This document shows positions 54,938-64,000 of a stretch of DNA of 64,000 bases, one piece after another (position 1 is the first letter of the stretch; the number at the start of each line of letters is the position of its first letter). The stretch is from positions 1-64,000 of the forward strand of contig NZ_CALMZC010000038.1 of assembly GCF_937873765.1 (NCBI RefSeq), in the 5' to 3' direction. This stretch comes from an uncultured Thiothrix sp. (GTDB taxonomy: Bacteria > Pseudomonadota > Gammaproteobacteria > Thiotrichales > Thiotrichaceae). The position numbers were made by a program, and so were the translations under genes. The notes under the pieces were generated by a model that did not search any database, was not told where the DNA came from, and worked only from the letters and a program-made list of their open reading frames with translations.

Positions 54938-56107
54938 TTAGAAAGCTTCTTCTTCCACTTCCTCCGCTTTCGGTTCCAAAGATAGACCCTCTAAAGCAGA
55001 CAAACGTTCGGCGGGTTTAACGGCTTCACCGTTGCCTGTAGCGGTATTATCTGGAGAAAGATTAATGCGCAGTTTTAAATTACTAGCCGAATCCGCATTG
55101 CGTAAGGCATCTTCTAAGGTGATTTTCTTCTCACGATAGAGGCGATATAAGTGCCCATCGAAAGTCTGCATGCCTTGCTGTTCAGATTTTTCCATAATCT
55201 CCTTAATCGCGCCTACATCACCTTTTATAATCAAATCACGCACTATAGGCGTTCCCAATAAAATCTCAATCGCCGCCGTGCGCTTACCTTCTATGGTGGG
55301 AATCAAACGCTGAGAGATAAAGGCTTTTAAATTAAGGGATAAATCTTGCAAGAGCTGATGGTGACGCTCTTCAGGGAAGAAGTTAATAATCCGATCTAGG
55401 GCTTGATTCGCACTATTCGCGTGCAGTGTAGATAAGCATAAGTGTCCAGTCTCAGCAAAAGCGAGGGCATGCTCCATGGTTTCACGGGTGCGAATTTCCC
55501 CAATCAAAATCACATCCGGTGCTTGGCGTAGGGTATTTTTTAAAGCATCTTCATAGCTATCAGTATCGACGCCGACTTCACGTTGACTGATGATTGATTT
55601 ACGGTGTGGATGCACATATTCGATGGGGTCTTCGATCGTAATGATATGCCCATCAGAATTGCGATTACGATAATCGATCAAAGCTGCTAGTGAAGTCGAT
55701 TTCCCAGAGCCGGTACCGCCCACAAACAGAATCAAGCCGCGTTTTTCCATAATGACGTTTTTTAGGACTTCAGGCAGGCCAATCTTATTGGCATCTGGGA
55801 TTTCAGTTTTAATATTCCGAATCACCATCGCCACTTTATGCCGTTGCTTGAAAATATTGACCCGAAAACGCCCAATTCCCTCCTCGCTAATCGCTAGATT
55901 CATCTCTGGTTTGTGTTCAAACTGCTGGCGCTGATCAGCATCCATGAGTTCATAAGCCATCGTATGTACATCTTCAGGGCTTAAGCGTTCACGGGCTAAG
56001 GGTTTGAGCGAGCCTTGAAATTTAGCGGCGGGGGGCGCATCAGCCGTGAGATATAAATCGGAGCCATCACGAGTCGCGAGAATGCGTAAATAATCTTTTA
56101 AAGCCAT
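54938..56107 (-). CDS. pilU: PilT/PilU-type twitching motility ATPase
   Basis: This 389-residue hexameric type IV pilus retraction ATPase has an N-terminal PAS-like domain and a RecA core with Walker A 'GGTGSGKST', Walker B-associated 'ILIGEIRTRETMEHAL', His box 'STLHANSANQALDRIINFFP' and 'TAAIEILLGTPIVRDLI'. The C-terminal 'QQGMQTFDGHLYRLYREKKITLEDALRNADSASNLKL' and extended acidic tail ('EEVEEEAF') mark PilU rather than PilT. ATG at 56107 is the only start that leads into the conserved 'MALKDYLRIL'. No pilT beside it. Confidence 0.93.
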   Translation of the reverse strand: MALKDYLRILATRDGSDLYLTADAPPAAKFQGSLKPLARERLSPEDVHTMAYELMDADQRQQFEHKPEMNLAISEEGIGRFRVNIFKQRHKVAMVIRNIKTEIPDANKIGLPEVLKNVIMEKRGLILFVGGTGSGKSTSLAALIDYRNRNSDGHIITIEDPIEYVHPHRKSIISQREVGVDTDSYEDALKNTLRQAPDVILIGEIRTRETMEHALAFAETGHLCLSTLHANSANQALDRIINFFPEERHHQLLQDLSLNLKAFISQRLIPTIEGKRTAAIEILLGTPIVRDLIIKGDVGAIKEIMEKSEQQGMQTFDGHLYRLYREKKITLEDALRNADSASNLKLRINLSPDNTATGNGEAVKPAERLSALEGLSLEPKAEEVEEEAF

Positions 56108-56224
56108 CTTAGAGGATCTCTTATTTTTATAATTAATGCAGATTATTGTAACAGTAATTCCCCCAAAGTTGAGTTCAGCTCGTCTGGACACCTATACTTT
56201 ATGCAGTTATTCAGAGTCTAAATT

Positions 56225-58456
56225 ATGAATTTTATTAAACTACTTGCCTTTGTTCTTAGCCTAAGTTTGCTAGCCAGCTTGTCGTCTTCTGCTTGTGCTG
56301 CTAATCCATCTGCTAAACAACGTCCACGGATTGGTTTAGTGTTAGGCGGAGGTGGTGCTGCAGGTATTGCGCATGTGGGTGTTTTAAAGATTTTAGAACA
56401 GCAAGGCGTGCCCATTGATGTGATTGCAGGGACGAGTATGGGGGCGATTGTAGGCAGTTTATATGCGGCTGGTTATAGAGCCGAAGAGCTAGAAAAAGTC
56501 GTTAAAGAATTAGATTGGCCGGGACTTTTTGAAGATCAGCAAGCCCGGGAAATGCAAAGTTTTCAACTCAAACGCGATAATGCGGGGTTTTTTAATACGG
56601 CTGAAGTGGGGATTAAGGATAAACCCTTAAAGCTCCCTGATGGTTTAGTGAGTGGGCAAAAACTGATGTTTGAATTGCGGCGCTTATTAGAGCGCGTGGC
56701 ACAAGTCGAAGATTTTGACCGCTTACCGATTCCTTTCCGTGCTATTGCCACTGATATTGAAACGGGTGAACAAGTCGTCTTACGCAAAGGCAATTTAGCC
56801 ACGGCGGTACGTGCTAGTATGTCGATTCCGGGCGTTTTCTCACCCATCACGATTGATAATCGGGTACTAGTGGATGGCTTTGTGTCGAACAATGTGCCAG
56901 TGGATGTCGCTAAGCAAATGGGAGCGGATATTCTGATCGTGGTGAGCTTGCCTTATAAATTTGAAAAGCGGGAGCAATTGAATTCTGCGGTAGCAGTCAC
57001 GGTGCAGGCTATGCAATTCCTAACTGCTAAAAACAGTTTGCCGCAACTAAAGGGCTTAAGCGCACCGAATATTGTGATTGAACCGGATTTAAAAGATATT
57101 GGCTCGCTCTCCTTTAATCGTGTGCGTGAAACAATTCCGATTGGGGAAAAAGCAGCACTTGCTCAACTCGGTGCCATTAAGCGTTTAGCGGCTTATGTAC
57201 CTAATTACCAAGAAACGCAACGAGCCAAACGCAAGGTGGATGAGCAAGAAGAGCAAGGTATTCGTGATGGGCATGTGGCAAAAATTATTTTAGAAAATAA
57301 CTCGAGTCTCAAAGATAATATTCTCCTCAAGCGCTTAGGGATTAAAGAAGGCGATGCTTTAAATATCGAGCAATTACAGCGTGGCTTAGACAGTGTACAC
57401 GGTTTAGGCTATTTCGATATTGTTGATTACAGCTTAACGCCTGCGGGTAAAGATTTATACGATTTACATGTCACTGCGCGGCAGCGCTCTACTGGAGATC
57501 AACGTTTAAGGTTTGGTTTCACCTTAGATGATAATTTTGAAGGCGATGCCAGCTATCAGATTGGTGTGCGGCATGTTATTAAAGGTGCGACTAGTGCTGG
57601 CACGGAATTACGGGATAGTCTAATTGTTGGTGATCGTTTACATGCTGAGACTCAAGTCTTGCACCCATTGAATGATCGTCAAGGTGCTTTTATTGATGCG
57701 CGGGCTTGGCATGATCGCCAAGATTTTTATGAGTATGTAGATAAAGAGCGTTCAGCAGAGGTGCGTTTAGGTGAAACTGGCCTCGAAGTGAATTGGCGAG
57801 CCGATATTGGCGCAGCCAGTGAAGTGAGTGCAGGTGCGATTTATAAAAATCTCACCCCTGACATTAAAACCGGTAAGCTCACTTTCCCGGGTGAATCCTT
57901 GCAAATTGCTGGCCTTGAGCTAGCTTACAACGCCGACACTTTAAATGATGCTGATTTTCCAAATCGTGGTAAGTGGCTACAAGCCGAGTATATGCATGGT
58001 TTTAAAGCCATCGGCGCCGATGTGGAGTTTGACCGTCTTAAACTAGCAGGTGGTAAAATTTGGACAAAAGATAAACATCGCTTTACTTTAAAGGGCCAAC
58101 TGGCTAGTACTTTCCGCGATGATACTTTTATCACCGAACAAATTACTTTAGGGGGTTATAATAGCCTTTCTGGTTTATCCCCCAATCAACTACGCGGGAA
58201 TCATGCGGCGCTAGGGCGTGGGACTTATATGTATGAGCTTGCAGATTACCCAAGGGTCGCGAAGATCTATGCGGGTGGCTCTTTGGAATTAGGCAATACT
58301 TGGGAAAAAGCTAAAGATGTTAATTGGGGGAGCTTATTGTTATCGGGTAGTTTATTTGTAGGTATGGATAGTCCGATTGGCCCTGCTTTCATTGGCTTTG
58401 GGCACACAGAGGGTTATGAATCAAATATTTATATGCATGTAGGGCGTAGTTTCTAA
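56225..58456 (+). CDS. Patatin-like phospholipase with POTRA and outer-membrane barrel (PlpD type)
   Basis: This 743-residue protein combines a signal peptide (cleaved near 'CAANP', residue 26), a patatin lipase domain with the nucleophile elbow 'GTSMG' and oxyanion loop 'GGGGAAGIAH', an Asp in 'VDGFVSNNVP' completing the Ser-Asp dyad, then a POTRA domain ('HVAKIILENNSSLKDNILLKRLGIKEGDAL') and a BamA-like barrel ending in Phe ('MHVGRSF'). This is the type Vd secretion/autotransporter layout of PlpD. It may be exported to the surface or cleave phospholipids in the periplasm. Start ATG at 56225; rsuA follows 3 bp later. Confidence 0.92.
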   Translation: MNFIKLLAFVLSLSLLASLSSSACAANPSAKQRPRIGLVLGGGGAAGIAHVGVLKILEQQGVPIDVIAGTSMGAIVGSLYAAGYRAEELEKVVKELDWPGLFEDQQAREMQSFQLKRDNAGFFNTAEVGIKDKPLKLPDGLVSGQKLMFELRRLLERVAQVEDFDRLPIPFRAIATDIETGEQVVLRKGNLATAVRASMSIPGVFSPITIDNRVLVDGFVSNNVPVDVAKQMGADILIVVSLPYKFEKREQLNSAVAVTVQAMQFLTAKNSLPQLKGLSAPNIVIEPDLKDIGSLSFNRVRETIPIGEKAALAQLGAIKRLAAYVPNYQETQRAKRKVDEQEEQGIRDGHVAKIILENNSSLKDNILLKRLGIKEGDALNIEQLQRGLDSVHGLGYFDIVDYSLTPAGKDLYDLHVTARQRSTGDQRLRFGFTLDDNFEGDASYQIGVRHVIKGATSAGTELRDSLIVGDRLHAETQVLHPLNDRQGAFIDARAWHDRQDFYEYVDKERSAEVRLGETGLEVNWRADIGAASEVSAGAIYKNLTPDIKTGKLTFPGESLQIAGLELAYNADTLNDADFPNRGKWLQAEYMHGFKAIGADVEFDRLKLAGGKIWTKDKHRFTLKGQLASTFRDDTFITEQITLGGYNSLSGLSPNQLRGNHAALGRGTYMYELADYPRVAKIYAGGSLELGNTWEKAKDVNWGSLLLSGSLFVGMDSPIGPAFIGFGHTEGYESNIYMHVGRSF

Positions 58457-58459
58457 ATC

Positions 58460-59164
58460 ATGCGTCTGGATCAATTCGTTGGCCAAGCTCTGCAGATTTC
58501 GCGTAATGAAGCCCAAAAGCTAATTAGTGCCGGAGTGATTAGCATCAACCATGAGATAGTGACCAAAGCACCTACGAATATATCTGATAATGCCCAAGTT
58601 TATTATGCAGAAGAGCTACTTAGGTTACCGGGTTTGTTGTATCTCATGCTACATAAACCCTTGGGGGTGATTAGTGCGACAGAAGATACAAGTCAGCGCA
58701 CGGTCTTAGATTTAATCAAGCATCCCCATAGGCGTTTGTTGCATCCGGTGGGGCGCTTGGACAAAGATACGACTGGTCTACTCTTACTGACTAATGACGG
58801 GCAGTGGTCACATCGGATTACTGCGCCGCGTCAGCACGTGCCCAAAGTTTATCTAGCCCAATTGGCTGAGCCTTTAAGTGATTTGGCAGCTCAACAACTC
58901 TTGCAGGGCGTACTCTTACATGGTGAGGCTCACGTAGTCACTGCCTCTAAAGTCGAAATTATTCCCAAACAACAAGTGCGTTTAACGATTCATGAGGGTA
59001 AATACCATCAGGTCAAACGCATGCTGGCTGCGGTGGGAAATCGTGTTGAAACTTTGCATCGTGAGCAGATCGGTGCTTTAAGCTTAGATCCTAAACTACC
59101 AGCCGGTGCATGGCGCTTCTTAACTCCTTCAGAAATAGACTTAGTGTTCGCTTTCCAAAGCTAG
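58460..59164 (+). CDS. rsuA: RsuA-family 16S rRNA pseudouridine synthase
   Basis: This 234-residue enzyme has an N-terminal S4 domain ('MRLDQFVGQALQISRNEAQKLISAGVISINHEIVTK') and a pseudouridine synthase domain with the catalytic 'HPVGRLDKDTTGLLLLTNDG' (Asp) and 'EGKYHQVKRMLAAVGNRVETLHR'. The arrangement and size match RsuA, which modifies U516 of 16S rRNA. Coupled by a 3-bp gap to the patatin gene. Confidence 0.9.
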   Translation: MRLDQFVGQALQISRNEAQKLISAGVISINHEIVTKAPTNISDNAQVYYAEELLRLPGLLYLMLHKPLGVISATEDTSQRTVLDLIKHPHRRLLHPVGRLDKDTTGLLLLTNDGQWSHRITAPRQHVPKVYLAQLAEPLSDLAAQQLLQGVLLHGEAHVVTASKVEIIPKQQVRLTIHEGKYHQVKRMLAAVGNRVETLHREQIGALSLDPKLPAGAWRFLTPSEIDLVFAFQS

Positions 59165-59335
59165 CCTTCAAGTTTATGAAGTACCATGTGTTTTATAGGG
59201 TTAGTTGAGTGACGTTCATAAGCTTGACTATACTCAGCCAATACCCGACTAAAAGCATCAGGTATTATTAAAATTCAATGTTGTAAATTGATTAGTTAAG
59301 ACTGCTTGTTTGGGCTTTGTTTAAGGAGAGTAAAC

Positions 59336-60169
59336 ATGGAGCAATTTATCAGTAGACCAACCACCGCCTCACCTGCGCCACACATCGGCGATTTGTTCAA
59401 AAGCTATCCTGTGCAACAGGTCGATGCCTCGGCAATTCCGCGCTGGTTAAAACGTGGCTGGGACGATATTCAAGCCAATCCTGCGGCTAGTCTGTTTTAT
59501 GGTGCTGTCTTTGCCATTGTTGGCATTATTCTCAGTATGTTTTCTGCGGCTAATCCAGCCTTTGCAGTGGCATTTACTAGTGGCTTCTTCTTAGTTGGTC
59601 CTTTCTTAGCTTTGGGCTTATATGTGCTCAGTTGGCAACGTGATCAAGGTAAAACGATAGACTTCAGCGCGTCTTTAATCGCGATTCGCCATAATGCCTT
59701 AGGTTTAGGGCTATACGCCTTAACGCTTAGCTTCTTAATGGTACTCTGGGTACCTGCCTCTGCGATGGTGATTGCTTTATTTTTCAATAATATTGGCTCT
59801 ATCAGTGATATGACCGGCTATGCAGCCTTTTGGGATGGCTTAATGCATATGAATAATAGCTTTTTATTTGGCTTAAGCTTCATGGGGGTTGGCTTCTTAT
59901 TTGCCTTAGTCGCTTTTGTGACCGGTGTGGTAACTGTACCGACTTTGCTTGAGCGTAAAGCAGACTTAATGACGGCAATTGCGACTAGTTTGCGCGTTTG
60001 TACGACTAATCCTAAAACCATGTTCCTTTGGGCGCTTACCATTACTGTGATCGTTGGTTTAGGACTTGCGACCTTCAATTTAGGTTTGATTATTGCCATG
60101 CCTTTGGTAGCCCATGCGAGCTGGCATGCGTATCGTGATTTAATTGCCAAAGACGCTAGTATTCGTTAA
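59336..60169 (+). CDS. DUF2189 family membrane protein
   Basis: This 277-residue integral membrane protein has an N-terminal soluble segment ('IPRWLKRGWDDIQANPAASLFYGAVF') and six hydrophobic helices. Start at 59336 has AAGGAG 7 nt upstream; the frame from 59306 is rejected. 'RWLKRGWDDIQANPAASL' and 'VPTLLERKADLMTAIATSLRVCTTNPKTM' are DUF2189 hallmarks. Family members lie near cytochrome oxidase genes in other bacteria, but no such context is here. Function unknown. Confidence 0.85.
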   Translation: MEQFISRPTTASPAPHIGDLFKSYPVQQVDASAIPRWLKRGWDDIQANPAASLFYGAVFAIVGIILSMFSAANPAFAVAFTSGFFLVGPFLALGLYVLSWQRDQGKTIDFSASLIAIRHNALGLGLYALTLSFLMVLWVPASAMVIALFFNNIGSISDMTGYAAFWDGLMHMNNSFLFGLSFMGVGFLFALVAFVTGVVTVPTLLERKADLMTAIATSLRVCTTNPKTMFLWALTITVIVGLGLATFNLGLIIAMPLVAHASWHAYRDLIAKDASIR

Positions 60170-60179
60170 TTGAACCAAA

Positions 60180-60278
60180 ACTTATGTTGCTACGACATAA
60201 GTAGTAACACTCATTACCGATCTCGTTGCATTTCCTTACTTACTGTTATTTACTGGTAATCTGATAAAGGTTACCAGT
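60180..60278 (+). terminator. Two hairpins after the DUF2189 gene
   Basis: ACTTATGT/ACATAAGT (60180-60187 with 60195-60202) and ACTGGTAA/TTACCAGT (60252-60259 with 60271-60278) are both perfect 8-bp stems. The first is 10 nt past the stop and may end the DUF2189 transcript; the second is close to a P450 promoter with TATAGT (60297-60302) and may be either a terminator or an operator. Confidence 0.4.
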
Positions 60279-60335
60279 CCTCTTTATGAGCTGTGCTATA
60301 GTGCGAGCCTGTTTTGAGCTACTCTGCTAATAAAA

Positions 60336-61700
60336 ATGAGCACTGCTTTTGTTCCTCCTTATCCTAAACGTCATGCCTCTGCTCTTGGTGGGATTGCCAC
60401 TCTGTTGAGTGCTAAGCGTGATTTATTGTCTTTCTGGAGTGAAGATTCTTTCCGTTATCAGTTCATGAGTCGGCGTATTTTAAATCGCTCGATTTTTATT
60501 GCGAATACGCCTGAGCTGGTCAAATATGTGTTCGTCACTCAAAAAGATAATTATGAAAGCAAAAGCCCGCAGATGCGTAAAGCGCTTGAACCTTTGTTGG
60601 GTGATGGCTTATTTATTAGCGATGGTGAGCTGTGGAAAAATCGGCGTTTGCTACAAAACGGCTTATTCGATACGGCGCATATCCAAGCCTATAGCCAAGT
60701 GATGATTGATACCTCAGTCGAGATACGCGAACAATGGGCTAGTTTACCCGTCGGCTCTAAAGTGGGTGTGCTGTCCGCGATGGGACAGCTGACTTCAGAA
60801 ATTATTGCCCGCACCTTGTTTGGTGCTCGTTTAGGGGCTGATGCTGCCGCCGTTATCAATGCTTTTGCTGAATATCAAGCAGCCATTGAGCAGATTCATG
60901 TCACTAACTTCTTAGGCTTGCCTGAATGGCTTCCCATTGGTAGCTTAAAAATGGCAGCGGCGAAAAGTTCCGCTAAGCGTATCCATGCAATTGTGGATCA
61001 TGTGATTGCTAAAGGTGAACAAGGCGGTTATGAGCATACTTTATTGAATGAATTACTGGCTGCCAATCAACGTAGCAAAGGTGAAGCGATTTCCCGTGAA
61101 GGGATTCGTAATGAGTTAATTGTGCTATTTATGGCAGGGCATGAAACTACTGCGAATGCTTTGTCATGGGTTTGGTATTTACTCTCGCAAGACCCTGAAG
61201 TAGAAGCAAAAATGCATGCAGAGGTTGATAGGGTGCTGGCAGGACGTTTGCCAACTTATGAAGATGTACCAAACTTGCCTTATGTGCGGGCGGTGTTTGA
61301 AGAAACGATGCGGCTTTATCCGCCAGTGCCGATTTTGTCTCGCCAAGCCAAAGGCGAAGATATGATTCGCCGCCGCAAGATTCCCGCAGGCTCGATTATG
61401 CTGGTTGTCCCTTGGCTGTTACATCGGCATAAAGATTATTGGGAGCAGCCGGATGCTTTTATTCCTGAACGCTTTATGGATGTGAATAAGCGCCCTGATA
61501 AATTCGTGTATTTGCCGTTTAGCGTAGGACCACGGGTCTGTATTGGCAAAATGTTTGGTCTGGTGGAAGCGGTATTAGCGATTTCAACTTTAGCTCAGCA
61601 ATTCCGCCTGACTTTGCCAAAAGGCACCGCTATCACGCATGAATGCCGTCTGACTTTACGTCCGCGTGGTGCTCTGGAAATGAATGTGGAGCGTCGTTAA
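60336..61700 (+). CDS. Cytochrome P450
   Basis: This 454-residue soluble P450 has an I-helix 'FMAGHETTANALSW', the K-helix 'EETMRLYPP' ExxR, the PERF region 'PERFMD' and the heme loop 'FSVGPRVCIGK' with proximal Cys402. The N-terminus has no membrane anchor. Bacterial P450s of this type are fatty-acid or xenobiotic hydroxylases; the electron donor is not adjacent and the substrate cannot be read. The stop codon shares its last A with the next gene's ATG (TAATG), so the two are coupled. Confidence 0.94.
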   Translation: MSTAFVPPYPKRHASALGGIATLLSAKRDLLSFWSEDSFRYQFMSRRILNRSIFIANTPELVKYVFVTQKDNYESKSPQMRKALEPLLGDGLFISDGELWKNRRLLQNGLFDTAHIQAYSQVMIDTSVEIREQWASLPVGSKVGVLSAMGQLTSEIIARTLFGARLGADAAAVINAFAEYQAAIEQIHVTNFLGLPEWLPIGSLKMAAAKSSAKRIHAIVDHVIAKGEQGGYEHTLLNELLAANQRSKGEAISREGIRNELIVLFMAGHETTANALSWVWYLLSQDPEVEAKMHAEVDRVLAGRLPTYEDVPNLPYVRAVFEETMRLYPPVPILSRQAKGEDMIRRRKIPAGSIMLVVPWLLHRHKDYWEQPDAFIPERFMDVNKRPDKFVYLPFSVGPRVCIGKMFGLVEAVLAISTLAQQFRLTLPKGTAITHECRLTLRPRGALEMNVERR

Positions 61701-61954
61701 TGGACTGTCGTGCAGGTTGTGCAGCTTGCTGTATCGCACCCTCGATTAGTTCGCCCACTCCAAAACATCCTCAGGGTAAAACGAGTGGAGCCGCTTGCTT
61801 GCATTTAAACCCGGATTTGCGTTGTGAATTGTTCGGAAATCCAGTCCGTCCCAAGGTGTGTTCGAGCCTAATGCCGACATCTGAAATGTGTGGCGAAAAT
61901 CAACAACAAGCTTTAGCCTATCTTTTTTGGCTAGAGCAAGTCAGCTCTCCCTAG
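61700..61954 (+). CDS. YkgJ-type cysteine cluster protein
   Basis: This 84-residue protein has a cysteine pattern for an Fe-S or Zn site: 'MDCRAGCAACC', 'AACLHLNPDLRCELFGNP' and 'PKVCSSLMP...EMCG'. That is the YkgJ/DUF family signature of small cysteine-cluster proteins. Its start overlaps the P450 stop (TAATG). Translational coupling suggests a redox or metal-delivery partner for the P450, but this is only inferred. Confidence 0.85.
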   Translation: MDCRAGCAACCIAPSISSPTPKHPQGKTSGAACLHLNPDLRCELFGNPVRPKVCSSLMPTSEMCGENQQQALAYLFWLEQVSSP

Positions 61955-62098
61955 ATAAACTACTTAAAAATCAGATTAATAGATCGGTTTTATTAATCCA
62001 ATATTCATTATTGAGAATTCCAATTTTAGCCATTCCTTAATTTAAGTTATAACCGAATGTCGACATCTTTATCCAAGTTTTTAAGGAATTAGCTAATC

Positions 62099-64000
62099 AT
62101 GACGGACAGAATCCAGCTCGGTAGTTTGCAGGTTTCCACACTGTTGCATCATTTCGTCAATCAGCAAGCGCTGCCCGGAACGGGAGTGGAACCGACAGTA
62201 TTCTGGGCTGGGTTGGAACAGATCGTTAATAATTTAGCGCCACGTAATCGTGAGTTGCTAGCAAAACGTGATGCTCTGCAAGCGAAAATTGATGCTTGGC
62301 ATGTGGCGAATAAAGAGCAATTTGACTTTGCTAAATACAAAGCTTTCTTACAAGAAATCGGTTATTTATTGCCAGAAGGTACGGATTTTTCTATTAGCAC
62401 TGAAAACGTCGACAGCGAAATTGCTACGATGGCTGGCCCGCAATTGGTGGTGCCGGTGATGAACGCGCGTTTCGCATTGAATGCGGCGAATGCACGTTGG
62501 GGCAGTTTATATGATGCGCTGTATGGCACGGATGCGATCCCTTCTACGGAGGGTGCTGAAGCAGGCAAGGCTTATAACCCGGTGCGTGGTGCAAAAGTTA
62601 TTGAATTTGCCCGTAACTTTTTAGATGAAGCTGCAGCACTAGTAAGCGGTTCACATACAGATGCAATGAGCTATGTGGTCGCGAATGGCGTGTTACAAGT
62701 AAACCTAAAGAATGGCTCAACGACAGGCTTAAAACAACCGGAAAAGTTCGTGGGTTACAATGGCGATGCCACTAGCCCTAATGCGGTGTTATTGAAGAAC
62801 AATGGCTTACATTTCGAGTTGCAAATTAATCGTGCGGGTACGATAGGTAGCAGCGATGCAGCCGGTGTGAATGATATTCTGATGGAAGCGGCACTCACCA
62901 CCATTATGGACTGTGAAGACTCGGTGGCTGCAGTGGATGCTGTAGATAAAGTGCTGATTTATAGCAATTGGCTCGGTTTGATGAAGGGTGATTTGAAAGA
63001 AGAGGTCAGCAAAGGTGGCAAAACTTTCACCCGTGCGATGCATCCAGACCGTGAATATACTGCTGCTAAGGGTGGAAAACTCAGTCTACATGGGCGTAGC
63101 TTATTATTCGTGCGTAACGTCGGTCATTTGATGACGAACCCAGCCATTCTCGATCAAGAGGGTCAAGAAATCCCTGAAGGTATTCTGGATGGCTATTTGA
63201 CCTCGATGATTGCAATGCACAATCTTAAGGGTAATACCAGCGCGAAAAACACTCGTACTGGCTCAGTGTATATTGTAAAGCCGAAAATGCATGGCCCTGA
63301 AGAGGTGGCGTTCACTAATGAATTATTTGGTCGGATTGAGGATGCCTTGGGCTTGACGCGCAATACGTTAAAGGTGGGCATCATGGACGAGGAGCGTCGC
63401 ACGACGATTAATTTGAAAGAGTGTATTCGTGCGGCAAAAGAGCGAGTGGTGTTCATTAACACTGGCTTCTTAGATAGAACCGGCGATGAAATCCACACCT
63501 CGATGGAAGCAGGCGCGATGATTCGTAAGGGCGATATGAAAGCCGCAGCATGGATCAAGGCTTATGAAGACTCCAACGTCGATATTGGTTTAGCTTGTGG
63601 GTTACAAGGTCGTGCACAAATTGGTAAAGGGATGTGGGCCATTCCTGATCAAATGGCGAATATGCTGAGCACTAAAATCGGTCATCCGATGGCGGGTGCG
63701 AATACCGCGTGGGTTCCTTCGCCCACAGCAGCCACGTTACACGCTTTGCATTATCACCAAGTCGATGTGTTCAAGCGGCAAGATGAACTAAAGAGCCGCC
63801 AGCGTGCGAATGTAGATGATATTTTAACCGTGCCTGTCGCTACTCAGCCAAGCTGGAGTGCCGCTGAAATTCAGCAAGAGTTGGAAAATAATGCTCAAGG
63901 TATTTTGGGTTATGTGGTGCGTTGGGTAAATCAAGGTGTTGGCTGCTCAAAAGTGCCTGATATTAACGATGTCGGCTTGATGGAGGATCGTGCGACTTTG
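62099..64000 (+). CDS. glcB: Malate synthase G (5' part)
   Basis: The window end cuts this gene after 634 codons; the full enzyme is about 720 residues. It condenses glyoxylate and acetyl-CoA to malate (glyoxylate shunt). The frame is open throughout and shows '[23 protein letters not shown]', '[19 protein letters not shown]', '[10 protein letters not shown]', '[21 protein letters not shown]', '[18 protein letters not shown]' and 'GMWAIPDQM', all typical of monomeric isoform G. ATG at 62099 follows AAGGAAT. No isocitrate lyase is visible. Confidence 0.97.
   Translation, partial: MTDRIQLGSLQVSTLLHHFVNQQALPGTGVEPTVFWAGLEQIVNNLAPRNRELLAKRDALQAKIDAWHVANKEQFDFAKYKAFLQEIGYLLPEGTDFSISTENVDSEIATMAGPQLVVPVMNARFALNAANARWGSLYDALYGTDAIPSTEGAEAGKAYNPVRGAKVIEFARNFLDEAAALVSGSHTDAMSYVVANGVLQVNLKNGSTTGLKQPEKFVGYNGDATSPNAVLLKNNGLHFELQINRAGTIGSSDAAGVNDILMEAALTTIMDCEDSVAAVDAVDKVLIYSNWLGLMKGDLKEEVSKGGKTFTRAMHPDREYTAAKGGKLSLHGRSLLFVRNVGHLMTNPAILDQEGQEIPEGILDGYLTSMIAMHNLKGNTSAKNTRTGSVYIVKPKMHGPEEVAFTNELFGRIEDALGLTRNTLKVGIMDEERRTTINLKECIRAAKERVVFINTGFLDRTGDEIHTSMEAGAMIRKGDMKAAAWIKAYEDSNVDIGLACGLQGRAQIGKGMWAIPDQMANMLSTKIGHPMAGANTAWVPSPTAATLHALHYHQVDVFKRQDELKSRQRANVDDILTVPVATQPSWSAAEIQQELENNAQGILGYVVRWVNQGVGCSKVPDINDVGLMEDRATL

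Noticed and set aside
1..64000. tRNA, rRNA, tmRNA, RNase P or SRP RNA genes
   Set aside because: No cloverleaf or conserved core was recognised in any intergenic interval; most gaps are under 200 bp.

Overview
The window looks like chromosomal DNA of a gammaproteobacterium. BaeSR, YbiT, YfhM-PbpC, RF3, PilU, RsuA-type pseudouridine synthase and NadA all read as gammaproteobacterial versions. Base composition is moderate and slightly AT-leaning. Assimilatory sulfur genes (cysH-cysI), PilU and the two reverse-transcription-linked elements described below would fit a filamentous sulfur bacterium of the Thiotrichales. That placement is an inference from gene content, not a proven assignment.

Layout. 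Positions 0-8.9 kb hold a truncated alanyl-tRNA-synthetase-like fragment, an HPP membrane protein, the envelope-stress pair baeS-baeR, dsbB, an OsmC protein, a SIRT4-like sirtuin, small DUF proteins and the ABC-F ATPase ybiT. Positions 8.9-14.2 kb are a TetR-MFP-RND efflux operon with a palindromic operator candidate at its head. Positions 14.4-24.6 kb hold a Tat-exported vanadium haloperoxidase, then the alpha-2-macroglobulin/PBP1C pair (yfhM-pbpC).

Positions 24.6-37.8 kb hold the most interesting locus, a retron-like system. A promoter and a structured RNA of about 240 nt come first. The RNA has a1/a2 end pairing, a branch G in a TAGC context, two small msr hairpins and a perfect 29-bp msd stem. 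A terminator follows, then four tightly packed genes: a helical-repeat protein with an internal BRCT domain (1060 aa), a beta-propeller plus giant HEAT-repeat protein (2149 aa), a winged-helix/SWIM zinc protein (607 aa) and a retron-type reverse transcriptase with NAxxH, YADD and VTG motifs (432 aa). The last three are coupled by a 4-nt overlap and a 3-nt gap.

Positions 37.8-46.6 kb return to ordinary genes: AlkB-like dioxygenase, DUF333/cystatin-like protein, cache-domain protein, XRE regulator divergent from cysH-cysI, sodC, an SH3 protein and prfC. Positions 46.6-50.5 kb form a second conflict island: BrnT/BrnA, a membrane-anchored NACHT NTPase with a C-terminal formylglycine-generating-enzyme (C-type-lectin-like) domain, and an AbrB-PIN toxin-antitoxin pair. 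The last 35 codons of the NACHT gene look like the variable region of a diversity-generating retroelement, but no matching template or DGR reverse transcriptase was recognised in the window.

Positions 50.7-64 kb hold LemA with a GIDE-like EF-hand membrane protein, a secreted repeat protein, thiO, nadA, pilU, a patatin-type two-partner-like lipase with POTRA and barrel, rsuA, a DUF2189 membrane protein, a cytochrome P450 translationally coupled to a small cysteine-cluster protein, and the 5' part of malate synthase G, cut by the window end. No rRNA, tRNA, CRISPR array, insertion sequence or prophage was recognised.
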